From Xanthomonas indica (lineage in GTDB: Bacteria; Pseudomonadota; Gammaproteobacteria; Xanthomonadales; Xanthomonadaceae): a stretch of 64,000 bases of DNA. Under the pieces are notes generated by a model, which did not search any database, was not told the DNA's origin, and was given only the letters and a program-made list of their open reading frames with translations. Positions 18,002 through 25,793 of this stretch are shown in pieces (the stretch's first letter is position 1; each line of letters opens with the position of its first letter). The DNA lies in contig NZ_CP131914.1 of assembly GCF_040529045.1 (NCBI RefSeq), forward strand, positions 3,766,501-3,830,500, read 5' to 3'. The translations under genes and the position numbers were made by a program.

Positions 18002-19138
18002 ATGCGCCCGTCCCCCCTCGACCGCCTCTGGATGAACGTCCGACTCGGCACTACCGAAATCCGCCTGGGGCGCTATATCGCGCTGTGGACGCTGGTGGCC
18101 ATGGTGTTCATGCTCCAGAACATCATCAACAACGGTGCGTCTGCCGGCAGGTGGCCTCTGGAGGTGCTCATCCGGTGGTCGCTGATCCAGTGGTACAGCT
18201 GGGCCCTCCTGGCGCCCACCGTCTTCCGGCTCGCCGAACGCTTCCCTGTCCGCGGCGCCCAGCGCTTCCATGGACTTGGCGCGCAGGCAGTCGCGAGCCT
18301 GTGCGTGACGTTTGCCGCGATGGTCATCGGCGCACTGGTCTCCCCCCTGTTCGAACCCAGCGGTTTCGCCGAACAACTGGGGTATTTCCTGGAGCAGCAC
18401 TTCGCGATCGGGCTGTTGACCTACTGGACCTTGTTCGCGATCCAGCAAGCGTTGCACTTCCACGCCGAGAAGGCACGGCGCGAAGTGGAAGCCAGCCGCC
18501 TGGCCGCCGAACTCGCGCAGTCGCGTCTGCAAGCGCTGAAGAGCCAACTGCAACCGCATTTCCTGTTCAACACGCTGCATGCAATCGTCACCCTGCTGGA
18601 CGAAGACACACTCGCCGCCGAGGACATGCTGCTGCGGTTGAGCGAGCTGCTGCGCGCGTTTCTGGAAGACTACGACGGCCAGGAAATCACCCTGGAACGC
18701 GAACTGGCCCTGCTCGACCTGTATCTCGGCATCCAGCGCAAGCGCTATGGCGACCGCCTGAGCGCGAAGATCTATGTCGCGCCCGGCACCCTGCACTGCG
18801 CAGTGCCCAGCCTGCTGCTGCAACCGCTGGTGGAGAATGCGATCCGCCACGGCATCGGCCAGCGTGTCGGCAGCGACCGCATCGAGATCGAGAGCCGGCG
18901 CGAAGGCGAAACGCTGTCCATCGAAGTGCGCAACGGCAACAGTACGCTGGAGGAAGACGGAAGTGCGAGCGGACACGGCATCGGTTTCTCCAATACTCGC
19001 CTGCGGCTGAAGGAACTCTACGGCGACAAGGCCGACATCCGGCTCGACATGCTCTATCCGCTAGGCGTTTCCTGCCGCATCCGGCTGCCCTTCCGCGAAC
19101 TGGATGCCGAGGAAGCCCCGGAGCACGTCGCCGTATGA
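18002..19138 (+). CDS. LytS/YehU-type sensor histidine kinase
   Basis: The 378-residue kinase has about four transmembrane helices in residues 20-165 (for example IALWTLVAMVFMLQNIINNG) and a short coiled segment. The His_kinase family core is LKSQLQPHFLFNTLHAIVTL, with phospho-accepting His186. The ATPase domain has the N-box LLLQPLVENAIRHGIGQRVG and a G-box SGHGIGFSNTRLRL. The start is the ATG at 18002, and another ATG at 18032 is possible. It overlaps the response regulator gene by 4 bases (ATGA). The signal is unknown. A cell-envelope or peptide signal is typical for this family. Confidence 0.9.
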   Translation: MRPSPLDRLWMNVRLGTTEIRLGRYIALWTLVAMVFMLQNIINNGASAGRWPLEVLIRWSLIQWYSWALLAPTVFRLAERFPVRGAQRFHGLGAQAVASLCVTFAAMVIGALVSPLFEPSGFAEQLGYFLEQHFAIGLLTYWTLFAIQQALHFHAEKARREVEASRLAAELAQSRLQALKSQLQPHFLFNTLHAIVTLLDEDTLAAEDMLLRLSELLRAFLEDYDGQEITLERELALLDLYLGIQRKRYGDRLSAKIYVAPGTLHCAVPSLLLQPLVENAIRHGIGQRVGSDRIEIESRREGETLSIEVRNGNSTLEEDGSASGHGIGFSNTRLRLKELYGDKADIRLDMLYPLGVSCRIRLPFRELDAEEAPEHVAV

Positions 19139-19914
19139 GTATCACGGCGCTGGTCATCGACGACGAGCCGATCGCGCGCCACGCCATCGTGCGGCTGTTG
19201 CGCGCCGATCCGGAGATCGAACTGATGGGCGAATGCGGCGATGGCGCCTCTGCGGTGATCGCGATCCGCAGCCATTCGCCCGACCTGGTGTTCCTGGACA
19301 TCCAGATGCCGGCACTGACCGGCATGGACGTCGTGGCCACGATCGGTGCGGCCAACATGCCGGCAACGATCTTCGTCACCGCCTACGAGCAGTACGCGGT
19401 GCGTGCGTTCGAGGCCAATGCAGTGGACTACCTGGTCAAGCCCTTCAACCGCGAACGCTTCGCCGAGACACTGCAGCGCGCAAAGCGGCGCCTGTCCGCC
19501 GGCAACGGCATGGGATCCTTCGCCGAGGCGCGCATTCTGCAGACCCTGGATGCGCTGCGCCAGCGCGACGACTATCTGCAACGGATTCCGGTGCGCGTCG
19601 ACGAAGCAGTGGTGCTGGTCGCGGTCGAGGACATCGTCTGGATCAAGGCCAGTCGCAACACGGTGCTGATCCACTTGGCCGACCGCACCCATGAACTGCG
19701 CGAGACCATGGCCACGCTGGCCGCGCGGCTGGACCCGCGCCACTTCGCCCGCGTGCATCGATCGGCGATCGTCAACCTGCGTCGGGTCAGGGCGATCCAT
19801 CCTTGGTTCAACGGCCACCACGTGGTCACGATGGAGACGGGGCAGCAACTGCGCATGAGCCGCTACCAGCATGAAGCCTTCCTGCGCCTGGTCACCACAC
19901 GCAAGGAAAGTTGA
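19135..19914 (+). CDS. LytTR family response regulator
   Basis: The 259-residue product has a receiver with acidic pocket VIDDEP, phosphoacceptor Asp55 in DLVFLDIQMPALTG, switch Thr in FVTAYEQYAV and Lys in VDYLVKPFNRERF. All canonical residues are present. The C-terminal LytTR DNA-binding domain covers about residues 150-255 (IVWIKASRNTVLIHL, then FARVHRSAIVNLRRVRAIHP). It is co-translated with the kinase gene. Targets usually carry paired 9-base LytTR sites, and I did not identify one with confidence. Confidence 0.93.
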   Translation: MSITALVIDDEPIARHAIVRLLRADPEIELMGECGDGASAVIAIRSHSPDLVFLDIQMPALTGMDVVATIGAANMPATIFVTAYEQYAVRAFEANAVDYLVKPFNRERFAETLQRAKRRLSAGNGMGSFAEARILQTLDALRQRDDYLQRIPVRVDEAVVLVAVEDIVWIKASRNTVLIHLADRTHELRETMATLAARLDPRHFARVHRSAIVNLRRVRAIHPWFNGHHVVTMETGQQLRMSRYQHEAFLRLVTTRKES

Positions 19915-20038
19915 AACGCGCGCACCTCGCCGGTCACGTCTTTTGCGACAGCGACTCTCCTCATGGACGGAGAACGTCATGGGGGAAACCGCGTCAGCGC
20001 GTCGATTCGACACTTGACATGGACTAGGCGACACGTCA

Positions 20039-20066
20039 TTAATTAACTAATTCGTTAATTAGCTAA
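20039..20066. promoter_or_regulatory. AT-rich palindromic operator upstream of the ArsR gene
   Basis: CTAATT and AATTAG form a perfect inverted repeat around CGTT (20047-20062), set in a run of overlapping TTAATTA words. It is a striking AT-only island in a GC-rich sequence and ends 10 bases before the ArsR-family start codon. ArsR/SdpR repressors bind such imperfect AT-rich palindromes over their own promoter, so autorepression is likely (inferred). Confidence 0.6.
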
Positions 20067-20072
20067 GCCCCG

Positions 20073-20387
20073 ATGTCCATCGATCGCATCTTCGAAGCCC
20101 TCGCCTCGCGCCCGCGCCGCGAGATCCTGGCCTACCTGTCGGCGCAGGAACTCACCGCCGGCGCGATCGCGCAGCGCTTCGCGATGAGCGCGCCGGCGAT
20201 CTCGCGGCACCTGTCCGTGCTGGAAGCGGCCGGGCTGGTGGCGAGCGAGCGCCGCGGCCAGTTCGTGGTGTACCGGCTCACGCCCGACAACCTGGTCAAC
20301 ACCCTCAGCGGTTTCGCCTTCGAGATCTGCCCCAGCGCCGGCCCGCTCAAACGCGAATCGCGCAGGCAGGCCAAGCGCACCGCCTGA
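20073..20387 (+). CDS. ArsR family transcriptional regulator (SdpR-like)
   Basis: This 104-residue winged-helix protein begins IFEALASRPRREILAYLSAQ. The helix-turn-helix is ELTAGAIAQRFAMSAPAISR, then HLSVLEAAGLVASERRGQFV with the wing VVYRLT. No metal-binding cysteine motif (ELCVCDL-type) is present, so it is unlikely to be a metalloregulator and resembles the SdpR/YczG autorepressor branch. It is followed after 30 bases by the cupin/DUF2867 gene, forming a probable two-gene operon under the AT-rich operator. Confidence 0.88.
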   Translation: MSIDRIFEALASRPRREILAYLSAQELTAGAIAQRFAMSAPAISRHLSVLEAAGLVASERRGQFVVYRLTPDNLVNTLSGFAFEICPSAGPLKRESRRQAKRTA

Positions 20388-20417
20388 CCCTTCCGCCCCG
20401 GCAACAGGAGTCCGCCG

Positions 20418-21851
20418 ATGACCGCCGCACCGCTCAGCGAACACGCCGCCGCGCAAACCGGGTTCCCCTCGGTGCGCCTGCCCTCCTACAGCGGCGGCCT
20501 GCCGGTGGAGGTCATTCTGATCGCCCAGCTCGGCGTGGGTGCCGGCGATCCGCTGATCGCCCAGGCGTGCCTGCGCCAGCGCGCGCATCCGCAGTTCCGC
20601 GACGCGCTGGACGAACCGTCGGCGCGCCTGGCCGGCACCGATTTCGGCAATGGCGAGTCCACCGCGCTGTATTCGTTCGCGGTCGGCAGCGGCGGCCATC
20701 CCTTCCATTGCCATGCCGGGCATCGCATGTTCACCGCGATCACCGGCAGCGGCGGCGCGCTGCTGCGTTTCAGCACCGCCTCGCCGGCGCAACTGGCGCA
20801 GGATCCGCAGCATTTCCTCGCCGCGCTGCGGCACGTCGAACTGCCCGCCGATTGCCTGTTCAGCGTGCGCTTCGGCGGCGGCACCTGGCACCAGTTCGCG
20901 CCGCTGCGCGCGCAGTCCGGGCACCCGGCGTTCTTCGCCCTGTCCTGCCACAGCGACGAAGCCGGCGGCACGCTGGCCGAGGACGTGCGCGCGCAGGTGC
21001 TGGCCGGCACCGCCGACATCGCCACCCTCACCGAACTGCTGCCGCCCGCAGTCACCTCGCTGCTGGCCTCGCCGCAGGCGCAGGCGCTCTCCGTGCCGAC
21101 GGTGCAGCTGTCGCTGGCCGCCTCGCCGGGCAGCCGGCGCCTGGCTTGGTGCGCGGGCCTGCGTGCGCTCAGCGGACGTGTGCGGCAGCGGCTGGGTGCC
21201 TGGCGGCATCCGGCCGGCTTCGCGGCACTGGCGCCGCGCCTGCCGCGGGCGCGGGTGACGCCACAGTTGCTGCCCGGCTCGCTGCTCGAACCGCAGCTGC
21301 CCGTGCATCACCACCAGGACAGCGTGCGGCTGACGGTGCCGGCGCAGGCGCTGCGGCCGCTGGGCGCGCACGCGCTGATGGCAGCGTTGCTGGATGGCTT
21401 CCTGCAGCACCCGCCGCGTGGGGTGACCTGGCTGATGCGCCTGCGCAACCTGCTGGTCGCGCCGTTGCGGCTGCGCACCTCGCCGCTGGGCTGCCCGGTG
21501 TCCTCGCTGCTGTCGCCGCAGCGCGATCAGGTGTTCGCCGGCCGCTTTCCGGTGCTGGCGCAGGCCTCCACCGCGCAGGCGCAGCGCGTGCAGGTGCTGC
21601 TCGGCGCCGACGATCGCCACCTGCTGTTCCGCAGTTGCGTCGGCGTGGCGCTGCGCGACGATGGCAGTGCCGAGCTGAGCCTGGAGACGCGGGTGACGTG
21701 CCGCAACCGCTTCGGGCACCTGTACATGGCACTGATCGCTGCCGCGCACCGCCGCTACATCGCCCCGACGCTGCTGCGCACGGCCGCCGAGGCACTGCTG
21801 CTGCCGGTGGCCGAGCACGCCGGGCCGGACGCGGTCGTGCCGCTGCGCTGA
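20418..21851 (+). CDS. Fusion protein: cupin-like N-terminal half and DUF2867-like C-terminal half
   Basis: The 477-residue cytoplasmic protein appears to have two modules. Residues about 1-215 contain GGHPFHCHAGHRMFTAITGS and CLFSVRFGGGTWHQFAPL. The spaced histidines and glycine turns look like a cupin-type or metal-binding beta barrel. After a linker rich in Ala, residues about 285-470 (MRLRNLLVAPLRLRTSPLGC, HLLFRSCVGVALRDDGSAEL, CRNRFGHLYMALIAAAHRRY) resemble the DUF2867/SRPBCC-like family. No function is known for the fusion. It is preceded by an ArsR regulator and a GGAG-type ribosome site. The domain calls come from reading motifs and are moderate. Confidence 0.65.
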   Translation: MTAAPLSEHAAAQTGFPSVRLPSYSGGLPVEVILIAQLGVGAGDPLIAQACLRQRAHPQFRDALDEPSARLAGTDFGNGESTALYSFAVGSGGHPFHCHAGHRMFTAITGSGGALLRFSTASPAQLAQDPQHFLAALRHVELPADCLFSVRFGGGTWHQFAPLRAQSGHPAFFALSCHSDEAGGTLAEDVRAQVLAGTADIATLTELLPPAVTSLLASPQAQALSVPTVQLSLAASPGSRRLAWCAGLRALSGRVRQRLGAWRHPAGFAALAPRLPRARVTPQLLPGSLLEPQLPVHHHQDSVRLTVPAQALRPLGAHALMAALLDGFLQHPPRGVTWLMRLRNLLVAPLRLRTSPLGCPVSSLLSPQRDQVFAGRFPVLAQASTAQAQRVQVLLGADDRHLLFRSCVGVALRDDGSAELSLETRVTCRNRFGHLYMALIAAAHRRYIAPTLLRTAAEALLLPVAEHAGPDAVVPLR

Positions 21852-21917
21852 GCACGTCATCACCCCGCCTTAGCCGCTGCCTGCCTAGCCTGCGCCTTCC
21901 CCCTAAGAGGAAGGCAC

Positions 21918-22211
21918 ATGCCCCAGGTCCGCATCCGCATCACCGGCAGCGAGGACGACGCCCGCGCCATCATCAACCTGCTGTCGAGCCTGGACGGCAT
22001 CGAACACGTCGAGGAGATCGACGACCTGATGCCGCACATGGACGACGACGATTCCAGCTCCGCCGGCCTGCCCGACGACCAGGGACCCGGCACCCACGAA
22101 GTGGAGGTGGAGGCCGGCAATGCCGCCACCGCGCAGAAGGTGCGCGAGGCGGTGGAAGCGCTGGCGTTCGAGCTGGACGTGGTCGTGGAGTTCGAACAGG
22201 ACGAAGGCTGA
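21918..22211 (+). CDS. Hypothetical small acidic protein
   Basis: I do not recognise this 97-residue, strongly acidic protein. It has a beta-alpha-beta start (MPQVRIRITGSEDDARAIIN, then LLSSLDGIEHVEEIDD), an acidic disordered middle (HMDDDDSSS), and a second beta-alpha-beta-like part ending VVVEFEQDEG. The pattern would fit a ferredoxin-like alpha/beta fold. A good ribosome site, AAGAGGAA, lies before the ATG. It appears to be a monocistronic gene. Confidence 0.6.
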   Translation: MPQVRIRITGSEDDARAIINLLSSLDGIEHVEEIDDLMPHMDDDDSSSAGLPDDQGPGTHEVEVEAGNAATAQKVREAVEALAFELDVVVEFEQDEG

Positions 22212-22582
22212 GGCCTGCGTGCGGGACGTTGCGCCGTCTGACGCAGCGCCCTGGCATGCCCATGGCCAGCATCCTTGCTTTCCAGCGGCGCCAGCCGTGC
22301 CCCGGGTAACCGACTTCAAGGCGTCTGGACTGAAGTCCCTCCACAGTGCACCCAGTCAATGTATCGCGAGCCCCAGCAGGAGTCGTTTTGCTGTCGCTCA
22401 AGCGTGGGTGTCAGACGAGAAGAACGGTAGGAGCGGCTTCAGCCGCGACCGGCAACCCATCATCGTCCGCTGCCGCTGGGCGACGTGCCACCATTCGTCG
22501 GCAACACATGGCAGCACTGCTGCTCGCGCATCCCCTCCAACCGTTCCCGCCCGATCCCGTCGGACGGGAACAGCTTCCTCCG
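22212..22582. repeat. Intergenic region with REP palindromes
   Basis: No gene is seen in these 371 bases between convergent genes. They contain GGACTGAAGTCC at about 22327-22338, related to the unit near 17218, and a GTAGGAGCGGCTTCAGCCGC unit at 22427-22446 whose core GCGGCT-TC-AGCCGC folds into a hairpin. The latter recurs at 50217. A further GGGAACAG-flanked palindrome (CCCGTCGGACGGG) lies near 22556. Confidence 0.6.
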
Positions 22583-23614
22583 CTAGGCGGAACGACGCCG
22601 ACGTCGGCGCCAGGCGATCAGCCGCCACAGCGCATAGCCGAGCAGCACGAACGGTGCCAACCCCACTACCGCGCGAATCGCCCAGGCGATCGATCCGGCG
22701 AAGATTTCGCCGCTGTCGCGCAGCGCATCGCCGATGTCGCTGCGGCTACGCTCGGCGGTCGGCGCCGAGAACGTCAACGTCACCCGCTGCGTATCCAGGC
22801 GCCGGCGCTGCTGCGCGGCCTCCTGGCTGGTGGTGAGCAACTGCGTTTCCACGGCAGCCAGCTTCTCCGACAGCGCGATCATGTCGGCCACGCTGAGATC
22901 GCGGCGTTGCTGGAACTCCTGCAGGCGCCGCTGCTCGGCCTGCAGGCGCTGGCGCTGCGCGTCGTTGTCCTGCACCGCCTGCGCCAGATCCTCGGCATGG
23001 GTGGTGCGGCTCTCGATCTGGCCATCCTTGCCCGCCTGCGCGATCAACGGCTCGACCCCGGCCGGCGCGATCCGCACGCTCAGTTCGCCGTGCGGCCGCT
23101 CGCCACCGCGCTGTTCGACCTGCAATACCGTGCAGGCGCCGAAACTGGATTTCAGGCAGCCTTCCTGCAACTGCTTGAGTCGGGCGGGAATCTGCGCTGC
23201 CGGCAGCGCCACGCTGACCTCGTGCTCGTAGGCCAGCGTCGCCATGGCACGATGCTCTTCGCCAGGCGCGGCTGCGGCAAACGACGCGTCTGCCGCCTGC
23301 GCCGCGGCCTCGGCGGCCGTGGCAGCACTCCCGGCGGCATCGGCGGCGTAGAGGTCGGCGGCCGGCAATCGCGCGCTCTCGCCATCGCGGCTGCAGGCAG
23401 CGATCGACATCATCAGTGCCAGGGAGGCGCCCCAGCGACGCCAGTCACGACGCGCAGGCGGCAGACCGGGGCGAGCGCCTGCGGGCGCGGCGCGCCCTGC
23501 TGCTGTGGCGGCTGGCAGCGCGGCATCGACCGCGCCAGCCGCCGCGGCGGTCTCCGGATCGAACGAGCGATCGCACACGACACGACCGTCATGGCAACGT
23601 CCCTTGTCCTGCAT
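22583..23614 (-). CDS. DUF4349-type membrane-anchored lipoprotein
   Basis: The 343-residue frame has an internal lipobox, LMMSIAAC, preceded by RRDWRRWG. After that comes a periplasmic domain (ATLAYEHEVSVALPAAQIPA), a coiled coil (RQRLQAEQRRLQEFQQRRDL and on), and a C-terminal membrane helix (AIRAVVGLAPFVLLGYALWR) ending in an arginine cluster. This order is the DUF4349 layout. The start is uncertain: ATG at 23614 leaves about 70 residues before the lipobox, which is long for a signal peptide, so a later start near residue 55 is likely. The function is unknown. Similar proteins are suspected in envelope stress or anti-sigma roles. Confidence 0.7.
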   Translation of the reverse strand: MQDKGRCHDGRVVCDRSFDPETAAAAGAVDAALPAATAAGRAAPAGARPGLPPARRDWRRWGASLALMMSIAACSRDGESARLPAADLYAADAAGSAATAAEAAAQAADASFAAAAPGEEHRAMATLAYEHEVSVALPAAQIPARLKQLQEGCLKSSFGACTVLQVEQRGGERPHGELSVRIAPAGVEPLIAQAGKDGQIESRTTHAEDLAQAVQDNDAQRQRLQAEQRRLQEFQQRRDLSVADMIALSEKLAAVETQLLTTSQEAAQQRRRLDTQRVTLTFSAPTAERSRSDIGDALRDSGEIFAGSIAWAIRAVVGLAPFVLLGYALWRLIAWRRRRRRSA

Positions 23615-23719
23615 TCCTGTGCTCCTGAACGGCGAAAGCGTCCAGGGTAATCCAATGGCAGGGGCGCCGGCAGCCGCACCGGCGCTACCCTGGCGGATCG
23701 ACCCATTCCAGGAACCCCG

Positions 23720-25534
23720 ATGCGCAAGCACCTGCTCGCCGCCGCCCTGCTCGCCGCCCTCGCCGGCTGCCAGAAACCCGCCGACGCGCCCGCCGCCGGC
23801 AACGCCGCCGCCGGCCAGGCCGCAGCCACGGCCGACGCGGCCGCCGACGCCAGCTTCGCCGCACTGTCCAAGCGCGCCGTCGACACCTGGATGCAGCTGT
23901 CCCCGGTCGGCGCCACCCAGACCGGCGACCACCGCTACGACAGCGAACTGGACGACCTCAGCGCCGCGGGCCGGCAGAAGAGCCTGGACGCGAGCAAGCA
24001 GTTGCTGGCCGAACTGGACAAGCTCGACGTCGCCAAGCTCTCGCGCGAGAACCAGGTGGACGCGGCGATCCTGCGCAACCAGTTGCAGTCCGACATCTGG
24101 AACAGCGAGGTGGCGCAGGGCTGGGCGACCGATCCGCAGGTCTACAACGGCCTGGCCGGCGGCGCGATCTACGGGCTGATGGCGCGCGAGTTCGCGCCGC
24201 TGCCGGAGCGGCTGAAGTCGGCCACCGCGCGCATGGAGAAGATCCCGGCGCTGTTCGCGCAGGCGCGCGCCAACCTGGACCCGGCGCGCGTGTCGGAGAT
24301 CAGCGCCAAGACCGTGGCCAAGCAGAACCGCGGCATCCTCAGCATCGTCGACAGCTTCATCGTCCCGCACATCCAGGAACTGCCCCAGGCCGACGCGCAG
24401 CGCCTGCAGGCCGCGATCGAGGGCCTGAAGCAGGCCGTGGCCGAGCAGCAGACCTGGCTGGACCAGACCCTGGTGCCCAACGCCAAGGGCGACTTCCGCC
24501 TGGGCGCGGAGAAGTACGATCAGAAGCTGAAGTTCGCGCTCAACTCCTCGCTGTCGCGCGCCGACATCAAGCAGCGCGCCGACGCCGAACTCAAGCGCGT
24601 GCGCCAGGACATGTACGGCATCGCCCGCACCGTGCTCAAGGACAAGCCCGGCGCGCCGGCCCTGGTCGATGCGCCCAGCGACGAACAGCAGCAGAAGGCG
24701 ATCGAGGCGGCGCTGGAGCTGGCCTACGCGCAGCATCCCGCACGCGACAAGGTGGTCGAGGCCGCCAAGGCTTCGCTGGCCGACGCCACCGACTTCGTGC
24801 GCAAGAAGGACCTGGTGACCCTGCCCGACGCGCCGGTGGACATCATCCTGATGCCCGAATTCCAGCGCGGCGTGGCGGTGGCGTACTGCGATTCGCCCGG
24901 TCCGCTGGACAAGAACCTGAAGACCTTCTACGCAGTGTCGCCGATTCCCGACGACTGGACCGCGCAGCAAGCCGACTCGTTCCTGCGCGAATACAACAGC
25001 CGCATGATCCACCTGCTGAGCATCCACGAGGGCGTGCCCGGGCATTACGTGGAAGGCTGGCACTCGGCCAAGTTCCCGTCCACGCTGCGCGGCGTGCTGC
25101 GTTCGGGCGTGTTCGCCGAGGGCTGGGCGGTGTATACCGAGCGGATGATGCAGGAGCAGGGCTACCTGGACAACGATCCGCTGTTCCACCTGGTGCAGCT
25201 GAAGTTCTACCTGCGCAGCATCGCCAATGCGCTGCTCGACCAGGGCGTGCACGTGGACGGCTGGAGCAAGGAACAGGCGCTGCACCTGATGGTCCACGAC
25301 ACGTTCCAGCAGCAGAGCGAGGCCGAGGGCAAGTGGGTGCGCGCGCAGCTGACCTCGGCGCAGTTGCCGACCTACTTCGTCGGCGTGCAGGAGCACCTGG
25401 ACCTGCGCAAGGCGATGCAGGACAAGCTCGGCGCCAAGTTCAACCTCAAGGCCTACCACGACCAGGTGCTGTCCTACGGCGCGCCGCCGGTGCGGTTCGT
25501 GCGCGAGCTGATGCTGGACGAGCCGATCAAGTAA
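23720..25534 (+). CDS. DUF885 family putative metallopeptidase lipoprotein
   Basis: The 604-residue product has a lipoprotein signal peptide (MRKHLLAAALLAALAGC, Cys17) and an Ala-rich linker. The large helical DUF885 domain carries the metal-binding motif HEGVPGH (HExxxGH) in IHEGVPGHYVEGWHSAKFPS and the downstream glutamate in VFAEGWAVYTERMMQEQGYL, as in carboxypeptidase-like gluzincins. It is probably anchored to the inner leaflet of the outer membrane and faces the periplasm. The substrate is unknown. It is divergent from the DUF4349 gene, with about 105 bases in between. Confidence 0.85.
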   Translation: MRKHLLAAALLAALAGCQKPADAPAAGNAAAGQAAATADAAADASFAALSKRAVDTWMQLSPVGATQTGDHRYDSELDDLSAAGRQKSLDASKQLLAELDKLDVAKLSRENQVDAAILRNQLQSDIWNSEVAQGWATDPQVYNGLAGGAIYGLMAREFAPLPERLKSATARMEKIPALFAQARANLDPARVSEISAKTVAKQNRGILSIVDSFIVPHIQELPQADAQRLQAAIEGLKQAVAEQQTWLDQTLVPNAKGDFRLGAEKYDQKLKFALNSSLSRADIKQRADAELKRVRQDMYGIARTVLKDKPGAPALVDAPSDEQQQKAIEAALELAYAQHPARDKVVEAAKASLADATDFVRKKDLVTLPDAPVDIILMPEFQRGVAVAYCDSPGPLDKNLKTFYAVSPIPDDWTAQQADSFLREYNSRMIHLLSIHEGVPGHYVEGWHSAKFPSTLRGVLRSGVFAEGWAVYTERMMQEQGYLDNDPLFHLVQLKFYLRSIANALLDQGVHVDGWSKEQALHLMVHDTFQQQSEAEGKWVRAQLTSAQLPTYFVGVQEHLDLRKAMQDKLGAKFNLKAYHDQVLSYGAPPVRFVRELMLDEPIK

Positions 25535-25566
25535 TCGGGATTGGGGAGTCGGGATTGGGGATGGGC
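25535..25566 (+). repeat. Single GGGATTN repeat arm, copy 6
   Basis: TCGGGATTGGGGAGTCGGGA-type units start at the base after the DUF885 stop codon. No complementary right arm follows within 200 bases, so this is a half element. A separate short hairpin, CCCCCTCGGATGAGGGGG, follows at 25605-25622. Confidence 0.65.
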
Positions 25567-25760
25567 AACGTCCCGTCCCGGTCGCTGAGGCAGTTGGAGA
25601 AGAGCCCCCTCGGATGAGGGGGTTGCCGAAGCAGGCGAAAAACGGCGAAGCCGGGAGTGTGTGGCTGCGGTTGTCGTGCATGCGCGCAGCGGCCATCGCG
25701 CTGCGGCACACCGAGACCGCGTCAACCCGAGGCGGACGCAGCAGCGAAGGCGTTGCCCGA

Positions 25761-25783
25761 CGCCGCCGCATTCAGCGGCGGCG
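25761..25783 (-). terminator. GC hairpin 3' of the subtilase gene
   Basis: CGCCGCCGC and GCGGCGGCG form a perfect 9-base stem with loop ATTCA, starting 10 bases past the stop codon of the minus-strand protease gene. There is no T-tract, so it may act as an RNA-end stabiliser rather than an intrinsic terminator. The rest of 25567-25793 shows no gene. Confidence 0.4.
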
Positions 25784-25793
25784 CCGGCACTGC

